DNA from: Cyclobacteriaceae bacterium
GTDB taxonomy: Bacteria > Bacteroidota > Bacteroidia > Cytophagales > Cyclobacteriaceae
DNA length: 64,000 bases
Assembly (NCBI GenBank): GCA_026129485.1
Contig: JAHCHY010000003.1
Span: forward strand, 1 to 64,000
Reading direction: 5' to 3'
Made by a program: the position numbers and the translations under genes. The notes under the pieces are model-generated. The model saw nothing but the letters and a program-made list of their open reading frames with translations, did not search any database and was not told the DNA's origin. Below are positions 26,980 to 35,553 of the stretch, piece after piece (within the stretch, counting starts at the first letter, position 1; every line of letters begins with the position of its first letter).

Positions 26980-27486
26980 CTACGGGTACACAAAAATCAT
27001 CTTTAAATCTTCAATTTCACCGGCTGTCAGCGTCTTAAAGTTCTGATATAATTTATTGTTTATAATTTCATTATCCGGGTGAAGCAATAGTATCTTTTCA
27101 GGAATGATAAATATGTGTATTTTCCCTTTGTATCGGTCATTTATTATTCTCTGAATTGAAACTGCGTCTATAAAAATGCCGGCAGATTCAGAAGACAGAA
27201 TTGTTACAAGACTATCTCGCTCAATTCTATTTCTATACAAACTCTCTTTAATCATTTCCGCAGTTTCACGATCCTTAAAGTAGGCTATATCCATCAAAGA
27301 ATCTGGTGCCGAGGTTTTAGGTCTTATGCTTGCCATCTCGTCTGGATTTGATAAGATTTCGTTTTCAGAAATAAGAAAATAAACGTTACCTAATGATAAG
27401 TTTTTGATGGCTATTTCCTGATGAATCCCCTTCCGGCAACTCAACAGAATTATCGAAATAAAAACAAAGATTAGTAACCGCGTCAT
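26980..27486 (-). CDS. Hypothetical lipoprotein in AT-rich patch
   Basis: 168 residues with a hydrophobic signal and lipobox L14-L15-S16-C17. The mature part alternates charged and hydrophobic residues with no recognised domain, and a C-terminal PDNEIINNKLYQNF segment is predicted helical. AT-rich like its neighbour, so likely part of the same acquired patch. No cysteine other than the lipidated one is evident. Function unknown. Confidence 0.65.
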   Translation of the reverse strand: MTRLLIFVFISIILLSCRKGIHQEIAIKNLSLGNVYFLISENEILSNPDEMASIRPKTSAPDSLMDIAYFKDRETAEMIKESLYRNRIERDSLVTILSSESAGIFIDAVSIQRIINDRYKGKIHIFIIPEKILLLHPDNEIINNKLYQNFKTLTAGEIEDLKMIFVYP

Positions 27487-27660
27487 ACAAATCTATTTAT
27501 ACAATTTCCGGATTAAGGTGTTTTCTTTCAAAAAATCATTACCCCCAAATGAGTTCACCCATTCCCATATTCGATGTGCGCTTAGGGTAAATTGCATTTT
27601 TATCCATAGTTAAACATAGAGATTTCCGAGTTCGTGTCTTCACAAACCCGGGCATGGGGA

Positions 27661-27690
27661 ATCTCAAAAATCAGTTCCCCTGTCAACCTG
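27661..27690. repeat. Junction repeat, copy B, with hairpin
   Basis: The second copy of the 30-base repeat at 23413-23442 ends exactly where the stop codon of the dienelactone hydrolase gene begins. Here a neighbouring GGGGAA (27656-27661) pairs with TTCCCC (27675-27680), forming a hairpin that the other copy lacks. The 204-base gap 27487-27690 shows no gene. Confidence 0.5.
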
Positions 27691-28575
27691 TTACTTCAAA
27701 TTAGCTTTAAAAAATTCCACTGTACGCGCCCACGCTAATTCGGCTGCGGCTTTATCAAAACGCGGTGTGCTGTCGTTATGAAAGCCGTGGTTTACATCGG
27801 GGTACAGGTGTGCTGTATAGGTTTTGTTATTTTCCTTCAATGCTTTTTCATAGGCAGGCCAGCCTTCATTTACGCGGGTATCCAAGCTGGCAAAGTGCAG
27901 CAATAAAGGCGCTTCGATTTTTGGTACATCTTCGGCTGGCGCTTGCCCGCCATAAAACGGAACAGCCGCTGCCAGCTCAGGTACACGCACGGCCATCATA
28001 TTGGAAATCCAGCCGCCAAAACAAAAACCCACCACGCCTACTTTTCCATTGCAATCAGGGTGCGATTTCAGATGATAAAAGGCTGCTATAAAATCTTCGA
28101 GCATCTCGTTCCGGTCGCGCTTGCTTTGTAATGTTCTTCCTTCATCATCATTACCGGGATAACCGCCCAGCGGAGTAAGGGCATCTGGCGCTAATGAAAT
28201 AAATCCGGCCAGCGCGGCACGCCTGCCTACATCTTCAATATACGGATTCAGTCCGCGGTTCTCATGCACCACCACGATACCCGGCAGTTTTCCCTTCGCA
28301 TCAACCGGCCGGGATAACAACCCTTTAATGGAGCCGCCACCTTTGGGCGAATCGTAATGGATGTACTCCGATTTAAGACGCGGGTCGTTTGCCTCTACCT
28401 GTGTAACGCCATAGTTGGGGCTGATGAAGCTCAGCAGGGCAGCGACTGTAACACCACCTACGGCATACACCGAAAGCTTTTCCATAAACTCCCTGCGATC
28501 GATCCGGTTGTGCGCGTAATCATCATACAGATCAAATACTTCCTGTTTAATGTCTTCTTTGCGGAGTGGTTTCAT
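27691..28575 (-). CDS. Dienelactone hydrolase-family protein, probably exported
   Basis: A 294-residue alpha/beta hydrolase. Catalytic features: the VHENRGLNP glutamate, the nucleophile cysteine in GFCFGG, an aspartate in SLDTRV and the histidine in VNHGFHN. Residues about 25-50 contain DRREFMEKL followed by a hydrophobic stretch, resembling a twin-arginine signal set behind a 20-residue leader, so export is likely but not certain. The physiological ester or lactone substrate is unknown. Confidence 0.87.
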   Translation of the reverse strand: MKPLRKEDIKQEVFDLYDDYAHNRIDRREFMEKLSVYAVGGVTVAALLSFISPNYGVTQVEANDPRLKSEYIHYDSPKGGGSIKGLLSRPVDAKGKLPGIVVVHENRGLNPYIEDVGRRAALAGFISLAPDALTPLGGYPGNDDEGRTLQSKRDRNEMLEDFIAAFYHLKSHPDCNGKVGVVGFCFGGWISNMMAVRVPELAAAVPFYGGQAPAEDVPKIEAPLLLHFASLDTRVNEGWPAYEKALKENNKTYTAHLYPDVNHGFHNDSTPRFDKAAAELAWARTVEFFKANLK

Positions 28576-28654
28576 CGTTTAAAAGTTTAGACAAAGAAAT
28601 GTACGCTTTTCAAAGAAAAAAGCGAATGCATTTTTGACAGGCGTAAAAGGCCGG

Positions 28655-29014
28655 TTAACGCTGCCTGCTAACTGTAACTGTCGCCTTTTTGCAAACTCCG
28701 CCAATCGGGGGGTTGAACTTGGATATCAGAACCTCCACACGCTGCGCTTCGCGAAAAGTTTCCAGGGTTTTGCCGGCAATGGCGTAAGCGACTGTTTCCA
28801 GCAGCTTGGAGGGCCTGGCCATTTCCGCTTTTACAATCGCATAAAGATCTTCGTAATTGATGGTCCCGTTAAGATCATCCCGGAAAGCTGAATCAGAAAA
28901 AGCTGTTTCCACTATTACATCCACTTCAAACTTGTTTCCGGAAGAACGCTCGTGCGGATATACTCCGTGATAAGCGTGAAACTCCAGTCCTTCCAGCGCA
29001 ACTTTACCGGTCAT
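28655..29014 (-). CDS. folB: Dihydroneopterin aldolase
   Basis: Folate pathway enzyme that cleaves 7,8-dihydroneopterin to 6-hydroxymethyl-dihydropterin and glycolaldehyde. The 119-residue length is standard; FHAYHGVYPHE near 12 carries the catalytic and pterin-binding residues, and KFNPPIGG near 99 the conserved lysine loop. Its start overlaps the divIVA-like stop by four bases (ATGA), making an operon. Confidence 0.93.
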   Translation of the reverse strand: MTGKVALEGLEFHAYHGVYPHERSSGNKFEVDVIVETAFSDSAFRDDLNGTINYEDLYAIVKAEMARPSKLLETVAYAIAGKTLETFREAQRVEVLISKFNPPIGGVCKKATVTVSRQR

Positions 29015-29724
29015 TGAATATCGTCAAAAAAAGAGCGTTGGGTTTGCTGTACCGATGTGCTCTCCACAGTAATGGTCTTTACGGTTTCGGTTACTACTGG
29101 CTGCTGCAACGATTTTTTGATCTCGTTTTCCAGTTCCGCATTCGGGAACAAGGTTTTCTTGCTCTCGCGCTTGGCCAATGCCAGGTGCTGGTCGGGATCG
29201 AAATCGCGCGTGGACGATCTCGCCCGTTCAACACGATCAATGGTATCAGCGGCCAAGCGTTTTAAATCCGAAAGCAGGTTGTCGCGATGCAGCTCTAAAG
29301 TCTTGTAATGCTGGCCCATCGTTTTTAACCGCTCCTCCATTTCATCGAGCATCTGCCGCGAAAGCATTTCGGCTTCCTCAATAGTATTTTTTGCCTTGGT
29401 TTTGGCTTCGTTTAAAATGGCATCGGCCTTCAGTTGGTTTTCTTTCAGGATTAGCTCGGCTGTTTTATTGGCCTGCCCGATTACATTGGCCCCGGTATCT
29501 TCCGCAGTCTTTAAGGTTTTGAACAACGAGTTTTCCACTTCGCGCAGCTTGGATACTTCCCGTTCGGTGGCTTCCAGCTTAATGCGCATCTCCTTGGTTT
29601 CGTCCAGCACGCGTTCCCACTCTTGCGAAAGGGTAAGCAGGAAGGCATTCACTTCATCTTTGTCGTAACCGCGAAGTACTTTTTCAAAAGCTTTCTGACG
29701 GATTTCCAGCGGTGTGATTTTCAT
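29011..29724 (-). CDS. DivIVA-domain coiled-coil protein
   Basis: 237 residues. The N-terminal ITPLEIRQKAFEKVLRGYD is the DivIVA membrane-targeting signature, followed by about 130 residues of coiled coil (roughly 35-170) and a variable tail. Such proteins sense curved membrane and organise division or polarity in Gram-positive bacteria; shorter relatives occur in Bacteroidota with unclear roles. Upstream of and overlapping folB. The gap 29725-29851 holds nothing recognised. Confidence 0.87.
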   Translation of the reverse strand: MKITPLEIRQKAFEKVLRGYDKDEVNAFLLTLSQEWERVLDETKEMRIKLEATEREVSKLREVENSLFKTLKTAEDTGANVIGQANKTAELILKENQLKADAILNEAKTKAKNTIEEAEMLSRQMLDEMEERLKTMGQHYKTLELHRDNLLSDLKRLAADTIDRVERARSSTRDFDPDQHLALAKRESKKTLFPNAELENEIKKSLQQPVVTETVKTITVESTSVQQTQRSFFDDIQ

Positions 29725-29851
29725 ACGGGTGTGGTTTAATTACAAGTTTAAAAAATGGTATCAGTCTAAAAAATGGGCTGCCGGCATCTAATGTCCTGAC
29801 AGCTATAACGTTAATCCACGTTCAAATGTATAAATTTTTATCAGAAATACC

Positions 29852-30781
29852 CTAACCGGCAACATTTGCCTGCGGAAACCGGATTCCCCAAACCGAAACA
29901 GAGCGGTCATCGCTTGCGCTGATGAGCTGATTATGGTGCGATGTCCACAGCAGCTTATTGACCGAAGTTCCGTGCCCGGCATGGCGGGCCTTATCAATCA
30001 CCTTCAGCAGCTTCAGCTCATCGGCCTTCCATACTTTAATGGATTTGTCCATGCTGCCGGTAGCAAAGTATTCCCCGGAAGGGCTGAACACAAGATGATT
30101 GATTGCAAACAGGTGTGCCACTACCTCGCCTGCCTGCCGGTAACCTGCACGCACATCCCAGGCTTTAAGTCGGGCATCGCGCGAGCCGCTGATCAGAAAA
30201 TTATGATCGGGTGTATAGGCGAGTGCGAACACCGAATTAGCATGCGCCTGAAATTCGTGCTTCAGCTTATAATCCCGTAAGGAAAACACACGAATAAAAT
30301 TGTCGCTGAATCCAACGGCTACATCACCGGTTTCGGGATTTATCGCAAACACCCGCGCACTCTTTTCGGATGGAGCCAACTTTGTTTTGATGCGAAGGTT
30401 ATTCCGGTCAATCACCACCAGCATGCCCTCACCGGTAGCTACCAGAATATCATCTTCAAAGGTGGTGATGTCGAATACAGCGGCCGATGTGAATTTTAGC
30501 GAGGCCACTTCTTTTTTCTGCTGCCAGTCTAACAGATGAATGCCTTCATAATTATGGCCGGCTATCAGCAGGTCGGATTTTGTATCGTAACGAATGGCAT
30601 AGACCGAGTTGGGCAGGCGGGCAACCAGATCACCTTCGTTGGGTTGATCCAGATCCCATTTTACGATCATGCCATCGCCTCCACCGGAAAAGAAAACAGC
30701 ATCGGTACCGGCAGGCGCCAATGTGTACACACAATCGCGGTGGCCTGTAAACGCATGCAGCTTGCTAACCTGGGGCGACAT
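29852..30781 (-). CDS. WD40-repeat seven-bladed propeller
   Basis: 309 residues made almost wholly of seven WD-type units, each ending in WD, VF or VW-like pairs: blades near residues 10-50, 52-90, 93-130, 140-175, 182-222, 228-265 and 272-305. There is no signal peptide, so it is cytoplasmic. Likely a protein interaction platform; partner unknown. Divergent from the Sfp-type transferase with a 54-base gap. Confidence 0.88.
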   Translation of the reverse strand: MSPQVSKLHAFTGHRDCVYTLAPAGTDAVFFSGGGDGMIVKWDLDQPNEGDLVARLPNSVYAIRYDTKSDLLIAGHNYEGIHLLDWQQKKEVASLKFTSAAVFDITTFEDDILVATGEGMLVVIDRNNLRIKTKLAPSEKSARVFAINPETGDVAVGFSDNFIRVFSLRDYKLKHEFQAHANSVFALAYTPDHNFLISGSRDARLKAWDVRAGYRQAGEVVAHLFAINHLVFSPSGEYFATGSMDKSIKVWKADELKLLKVIDKARHAGHGTSVNKLLWTSHHNQLISASDDRSVSVWGIRFPQANVAG

Positions 30782-30835
30782 GGAGAGTTAATCCGATTTT
30801 TTTACCAAAATTGTACGATTAACGGAGAGAAACCA

Positions 30836-31459
30836 ATGCCCCTGATGAAAATACACAAGGATAATGCACAAAGCGGCTGGGCGCTTTGGTTTATTACTGA
30901 AGCTGAAAAAGAACTTCAGGAGGCAAGCGGAGCCTTAATTGACGAAACCATTGCCAGCTACACCAAACGATTGGAGTGGCTGGCCGGCCGGGCTTTGCTG
31001 AAAGAACTGGTGGAGCAGTGCGGCCTTGAGTTTTACGGACTGGAAAAGAATGCGTTTGGCAAACCCTCCCTGAAAAAACATCTGCACCATATTTCGTTAT
31101 CGCACTCCTACCCGTATGTAGCCGCCCAAATTGATTTGCATACTGAAGTAGGTATTGACCTGGAGCAACCCAAAGCCAAGCTGCTGAGCGTTGCACCGCG
31201 TATTTTGGCTTCTGGCGAGCTGACCGATGCCGGGCAGGATGTTATTAAACACTGTGTATATTGGTGTGCGAAGGAGGCGCTTTATAAATCGTACGGAAAA
31301 CGTGGCCTTCATTTTGCAGATCACCTGAATATAAAACCATTTGAACTTGCTCGAATGGGCGATTTGCACGGAACTATTGAAATTAACGGCTTCAGGCGCG
31401 AGTTACCGTTGCACTATCTCGTTCAGCCGGATTATGTATTGGTTTGCACTAAAATTTAA
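30836..31459 (+). CDS. 4'-phosphopantetheinyl transferase, Sfp type
   Basis: Attaches the phosphopantetheine arm of CoA to a serine of carrier proteins. The 207-residue protein carries VGIDLE near 104 (Mg-binding aspartate) and WCAKEALYKSYGKRG near 141 (second acid and CoA lysine), the two diagnostic motifs. The size fits the Sfp group rather than AcpS. It may serve fatty acid ACP or a secondary-metabolite or flexirubin-type carrier; none is in the window. GGAGAG lies before the ATG at 30836. Confidence 0.88.
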   Translation: MPLMKIHKDNAQSGWALWFITEAEKELQEASGALIDETIASYTKRLEWLAGRALLKELVEQCGLEFYGLEKNAFGKPSLKKHLHHISLSHSYPYVAAQIDLHTEVGIDLEQPKAKLLSVAPRILASGELTDAGQDVIKHCVYWCAKEALYKSYGKRGLHFADHLNIKPFELARMGDLHGTIEINGFRRELPLHYLVQPDYVLVCTKI

Positions 31460-31464
31460 CTGAA

Positions 31465-32019
31465 ATGAAAAAGTTATTATTCCCGCTTCTGCTCGCACCT
31501 GTCCTGGTTGCACAGGATGTAAAAGATTTTTCACTTACCAATACCAAAGATGGTAAAGCGGTAAAGCTTTCCGGTTTTGGTTCCGTAACCGGAATTGCCG
31601 TTGTGTTTACCAGCCACGAGTGCCCGTTTGATAATTATTACAAGGAAAGGTTGAAAGAGCTGGTAACGCAATATGCGGGGAAAGTCCAGTTTGTGCTGAT
31701 CAACTCAAACCAGGAGCCACAGGAAAGTGTAGAACAAATGGCCATTCATTATAAAGACATTAACGTGCCTTACCTGGCCGACAAAGACCAGGTGGCGATG
31801 GAGGCTTTGGGCGCACGTAAAAGCACGGAAGTATTCCTGCTTTCAACAGCGGGTGGAAAACTTAATGTGGTTTACAACGGTGCAATTGACGATAACCCGC
31901 AGGTTGCCAAAGATGTGAAACAACACTTTTTAAAAGATGCCATGGATAAGCTGCTGGCCGGCCAAAAAACAGAGGTTGCCAGTCAGCGGGCTTCGGGTTG
32001 TACCATCAGGAGGAAGTAA
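31465..32019 (+). CDS. Exported redoxin-like protein with a single active-site cysteine
   Basis: 184 residues, signal peptide ending near LVAQ (residue 17), then a thioredoxin-fold redoxin domain. The position of the usual CxxC reads SHECPFD, so only one cysteine is present there. A second cysteine is in the C-terminal GCTIRRK. The layout is typical of periplasmic AhpC/TSA-related proteins with a GC-containing tail. It starts five bases after the transferase gene, probably co-transcribed. Confidence 0.78.
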   Translation: MKKLLFPLLLAPVLVAQDVKDFSLTNTKDGKAVKLSGFGSVTGIAVVFTSHECPFDNYYKERLKELVTQYAGKVQFVLINSNQEPQESVEQMAIHYKDINVPYLADKDQVAMEALGARKSTEVFLLSTAGGKLNVVYNGAIDDNPQVAKDVKQHFLKDAMDKLLAGQKTEVASQRASGCTIRRK

Positions 32020-32020
32020 G

Positions 32021-33160
32021 CTATTTTTTGAAAACGAAAGGCTCAAAGTTTTCCCTGCTGATTACGGTAAATTTAGCATCCGGGTAAGCTTCTTTCCATG
32101 CTTTTGGAGGTTTAGCCTTGTTTTGGGTTAACTTAAATTCATATCCGTAGAGTTTTCCTTCCCGCTCTTCAACCCAGTCAATCTCCTGCCTGTCGTGCGT
32201 GCGCCAAAAATAATTATTAGCATGTATGTGCTGATAGTGCTGTACTTTCAACCGCTCTGCTGCCAGGTAGCTCTCCCACAACAAGCCGGTATCTTCACGC
32301 TGTGAAAACGATGTAAAATTTGCTACTACTGCATTCCGTATTCCATTGTCGTGAAAATACCAGCGTTTTGTTTTAACTATTTCCTTTCTAAGGTTGCGGC
32401 TAAAGCCTTCTACCTTAAACAGGATAAAGACTTTGGTGAGCAAATCTAAGTAACGCTCTACTGTGTTCTTGCTCATCTGGAGGTTGCGGCCCAGTTCTTC
32501 CAATGAAACCTCATGCCCGATTTGCCAGGCGATTAGCCGGAGCAGGTTAAAAATCTTATCTGCGTTTCGCAGGTTCTCAAGCGCCAGGATATCTTTGTAT
32601 AAATATGCACTGGTTAGCTCGCGCAGGTAATCCTGTTTTTGCTTTACCGTACGCATATTGGCCACTTCGGGGTAACAACCAAACACCAATTTGTCATCCA
32701 GCAATTTTTGGCGGGTTATACCATCCTCAAATTGGGCATACTCCAGTTGCGATAGCGGAAATAACCTGAACTCAGTCTTTCTTCCCGTAAGCGGTTCGCC
32801 CAGTTTATTGTTCAAATCAAACATGGAAGAACCTGTAGCCAGAATCCGGATACCTTTAATTTCATCTACCATTAATTTAAGGATCAAGCCTGCATCCGGC
32901 AGTTTTTGAGCTTCATCGATAATCACGTATTTGTAACCGGAAACAAGCTGCTTGTAATTCGAAACAGACCGCTGGCTCAGTTGCTGCTGAACTACCATAT
33001 CCTCTCCATTTAAGAGAAGGCATTTTGCTTCTCCCACTGATTCAATCAACTGATTGACCAGAAAGGTTTTTCCCGAACGCCTTGCGCCCAACAGGACTAC
33101 TACCTTACCGGGAACCAGGGCTTTCTGCACCCGTTTTGTTAAAATGCGCTCAAAATCCAT
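32021..33160 (-). CDS. AAA_14/DUF4143 ATPase with winged-helix and nuclease-like C-terminus
   Basis: 379 residues. Walker A GARRSGKTF near 22 and Walker B YVIIDEAQ near 79, then a sensor TGSS. The middle (about 200-255) resembles a winged helix (LEELGRNLQMSKNTVERYLDLL). The C-terminal DUF4143 part has a PD-(D/E)xK-like pattern, EIDWV followed by YEFKL. Biological role of the family is unresolved. The ATG at 33160 is preferred: the longer start at 33199 would add 13 residues encoded by the upstream repeat copy. Confidence 0.85.
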   Translation of the reverse strand: MDFERILTKRVQKALVPGKVVVLLGARRSGKTFLVNQLIESVGEAKCLLLNGEDMVVQQQLSQRSVSNYKQLVSGYKYVIIDEAQKLPDAGLILKLMVDEIKGIRILATGSSMFDLNNKLGEPLTGRKTEFRLFPLSQLEYAQFEDGITRQKLLDDKLVFGCYPEVANMRTVKQKQDYLRELTSAYLYKDILALENLRNADKIFNLLRLIAWQIGHEVSLEELGRNLQMSKNTVERYLDLLTKVFILFKVEGFSRNLRKEIVKTKRWYFHDNGIRNAVVANFTSFSQREDTGLLWESYLAAERLKVQHYQHIHANNYFWRTHDRQEIDWVEEREGKLYGYEFKLTQNKAKPPKAWKEAYPDAKFTVISRENFEPFVFKK

Positions 33161-33169
33161 ATCCAAAGG

Positions 33170-33233
33170 TATATAAATTCCGTCACTAAACTGACGCAAT
33201 TTATATAAATTCCGTCACTAAACTGACGCAATT
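33170..33233. repeat. Tandem 32-base palindromic repeat before the ATPase gene
   Basis: Two identical head-to-tail copies, 33170-33201 and 33202-33233. Each contains CGTCA and TGACG separated by six bases and flanked by AAATT and AATTT with one mismatched pair, giving a near-perfect hyphenated palindrome. The 32-base period is about three turns of DNA, so bound proteins would sit on one face. The location just upstream of the start suggests an operator or a small mobile repeat. Confidence 0.8.
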
Positions 33234-33265
33234 TATAATTCCCCCTATGAAGCGTTTTTAAAAAA

Positions 33266-34021
33266 TTACAGTCGCTTTACCACCGTAGCGCTGGCCTGGG
33301 CCGTGGGCAGCACCACCAGGTCGGCCACTACTACGTGTGCCGGGCGTGTAATGATGAATAAAACGAGGTCAGCAATATCTGCTCCGTGCAAAGGCTCCAA
33401 ACCTTTATATACATTGCCGGCTTTTTCGGCATCGCCCTTAAAGCGCACCAGCGAAAACTCGGTTTCCACCAGGCCCGGATGGATACCGGTAACTTTAATT
33501 CCATGCGCATTTAAGTCAATGCGCATGCCCTTGGTTAAGGCGTCTACGGCAAACTTGCTGGCGCAATACACATTGCCATTGGCATATACTTCTTTGCCGG
33601 CAATGGAGCCAATATTTACAATATGTCCTGTGTTACGCTGAACCATTACCGGAAGCACGGCTTTCGTAACGTACAGCAAGCCCTTCACATTAATGTCCAT
33701 CATCGCATCCCAGTCCTCCACATTGCCGGTTTGTATGGGGTCCAGCCCGTGCGCATTACCTGCATTGTTGATCAATACATCCATATTTTTCCATTCCTCC
33801 GGCAAAGAAGCAATCTGTGCTGCGGTTTCCTGCTGATTACGTACATCAAATGAGAGCGTATGAACACGGGTAAGCGCGGCCAGCTCGGCTGATAACTTTT
33901 GCAACCGGTCTTCTCTCCGTCCGCACAAGATCAGGTCAAAATTGTTTGATGCCAGCAACCGGGCAGTTGCCTCGCCTATACCGGAAGTAGCCCCGGTAAT
34001 CAATGCTATTCGCTTAGCCAT
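33266..34021 (-). CDS. Short-chain dehydrogenase, YdfG-like
   Basis: 251 residues. TGATSGIG (residues 9-16) is the cofactor loop, NNAG near 86 the structural motif, and the catalytic Ser, then YCASK Tyr/Lys near 154. The protein resembles NADP-dependent 3-hydroxyacid/serine dehydrogenases (YdfG). The true substrate cannot be told. It is transcribed away from porT at 34063 only in the sense of order: all are on the minus strand with 41 bases between. Confidence 0.9.
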   Translation of the reverse strand: MAKRIALITGATSGIGEATARLLASNNFDLILCGRREDRLQKLSAELAALTRVHTLSFDVRNQQETAAQIASLPEEWKNMDVLINNAGNAHGLDPIQTGNVEDWDAMMDINVKGLLYVTKAVLPVMVQRNTGHIVNIGSIAGKEVYANGNVYCASKFAVDALTKGMRIDLNAHGIKVTGIHPGLVETEFSLVRFKGDAEKAGNVYKGLEPLHGADIADLVLFIITRPAHVVVADLVVLPTAQASATVVKRL

Positions 34022-34062
34022 AATAATAGATTAGGATGCGTAAAGGTAAGCCTGAAAATGGC

Positions 34063-34806
34063 TTACTGAAACACAAAGTAAACCGCAATGGTATTGGTAT
34101 TCAACCGCTGAATCGGGTCGCTGTAAATGCTGGGGTCGTTGCCCAGCATATTCACAATACCTCGCGCAAAGCGTATCTCCTGCGAAAACTTGAACAGCGG
34201 GAAATAAAAATCGAACCCGATGCCACCTTCTAATTGCAGGTTGCTTTTGCGGATATCCAGCACAGCCGAAGATGCCTGGACGTCATTCTTCCCCGATAGC
34301 TCAACGCCCGGTGTAATGCCCCCAATCATATACATGCGTACATTACCCCTGCGCATGGATTTATACTTTAATAAAAGCGGCATTTCCACGTGGGTAGTTT
34401 CTACAAATTGTTGTCGTGTGGTTTCATCCGTATAGTTATACTGAAGCCTGTGTGTATAAAAACCGGCCTTGGGCATAATGCGCAAATCCACGAATTCGTT
34501 AACCCTGTAGTTTACAAGAAACCCTAACGAAAACCCGGGAGAAAATTCGGGCATTACAGAATGAACGGTATCAAACTGGGGAGTAACAAAGCGGGGGGCA
34601 TAGTTTACCTGGTAAGCGGTGGTATGCAGCCCGATCATAAACCCATAGCTGATCAGGCGTTCGTCATAATTCGGATTGTTTTGGCGTGCCCATTTGAATG
34701 CCTGTGCCTGTGCCTGTGTTATGGCCGGCAGCGAAACCAGCAAGGCAAGCGCAATTACTTGGTAGCAGAGTAAAGCGAACTTATTCCGAACGTGAGTGAT
34801 TTGCAT
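34063..34806 (-). CDS. porT: PorT-type outer-membrane beta-barrel of the type IX secretion system
   Basis: 247 residues with a signal peptide (hydrophobic 12-30, a run of AQ repeats at the cut) followed by alternating beta strands ending in aromatic residues (C-terminal YFVFQ). A PorT-like barrel next to ubiE is the arrangement I recall for type IX secretion genes in this group. The start at 34806 overlaps the ubiE 3' end by 52 bases; no other start exists. PorT contributes to secretion of surface and gliding proteins. Confidence 0.75.
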   Translation of the reverse strand: MQITHVRNKFALLCYQVIALALLVSLPAITQAQAQAFKWARQNNPNYDERLISYGFMIGLHTTAYQVNYAPRFVTPQFDTVHSVMPEFSPGFSLGFLVNYRVNEFVDLRIMPKAGFYTHRLQYNYTDETTRQQFVETTHVEMPLLLKYKSMRRGNVRMYMIGGITPGVELSGKNDVQASSAVLDIRKSNLQLEGGIGFDFYFPLFKFSQEIRFARGIVNMLGNDPSIYSDPIQRLNTNTIAVYFVFQ

Positions 34807-35477
34807 GCCGTTTGTTTAAATCCTAATCGGCCGAGTATGTTAACGAACTCAGGCCCATCGGGGAAAGCTTGCACGGATTCAGGCAAATAAGTGTAGGCAG
34901 CCTTATCCCGTGAAATCAATCGCCCGATTTTAGGTAAAATGAATTTAAAATAAAAGTTATACAATTGCTTGAACGGAAACACGCGGGGTTTTGAAAACTC
35001 CAGCACAATCATTCGCCCTCCGGGTTTCAACACTCGTTTCATTTCAGAAAGTCCACGCTCCAGGTTCTCGAAATTGCGTACACCAAATGCAACGATTACC
35101 GCATCAAACTTATTTTCCTCAAAAGGCAGATTTTCAGAATCACCCGGCCTTAAGTCGATAACCCGGTCGTATCCGCGTGCTTTCATTTTCTGGCGCCCCA
35201 CTTCCAGCATACCTTCCGAGATATCCACGCCAATAACCTGCGCAGGCGAAAGCTTTAAGGTTTCTATGGCAAAATCGCCCGTGCCGGTAGCTACATCCAG
35301 AATTACTTGGGGACTTCCTTCCGCCAGCATCTTTACGGCCTTCCTGCGCCAGCGGATGTCAATGCCCAGGCTCAGGAAATGATTCAGAAAATCATACCTG
35401 CCGCTGATGGAATCGAACATACGGGCAACCTGCTGCTTTTTGCCCGCATCGTCTTCTTTATAAGGTACTACTGTCAA
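34755..35477 (-). CDS. ubiE: Demethylmenaquinone methyltransferase
   Basis: SAM-dependent C-methyltransferase in the last step of menaquinone synthesis. 240 residues; MFDSISGRYDFLNHFLSLGID near 20 is the UbiE/MenG entry, DVATGTGDFAI near 61 the SAM-binding motif I, and FGVRNFENLERGL near 131 the family signature. It starts the ubiE-porT pair. The -7 element at 35500-35507 precedes it. Confidence 0.95.
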   Translation of the reverse strand: MTVVPYKEDDAGKKQQVARMFDSISGRYDFLNHFLSLGIDIRWRRKAVKMLAEGSPQVILDVATGTGDFAIETLKLSPAQVIGVDISEGMLEVGRQKMKARGYDRVIDLRPGDSENLPFEENKFDAVIVAFGVRNFENLERGLSEMKRVLKPGGRMIVLEFSKPRVFPFKQLYNFYFKFILPKIGRLISRDKAAYTYLPESVQAFPDGPEFVNILGRLGFKQTACKSLTFGISSLYSATK

Positions 35478-35499
35478 GATCAGGATAAATTAAAGAAAA

Positions 35500-35507
35500 C
35501 AAAAGTA
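35500..35507 (-). promoter_or_regulatory. Probable -7 element for ubiE-porT
   Basis: On the minus strand TACTTTTG matches TAnnTTTG, 22 bases before the ubiE ATG. No convincing TTG sits at the -33 position, so only the -7 is supported. Confidence 0.4.
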
Positions 35508-35553
35508 CTGAATTTCGGACGGTAAGGTGCAGGTTAAGGTAGTTAGAAAAAAG

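Noticed and set aside
33161-33199. Upstream start for the AAA/DUF4143 protein
   Set aside because: The extra 13 residues are just the translated repeat unit; the ATG at 33160 begins the conserved part.
34697-34720. gcctgt microsatellite as a phase-variation tract
   Set aside because: Only three to four six-base units, in frame, encoding AQ at the PorT signal cleavage region; unlikely to switch expression.
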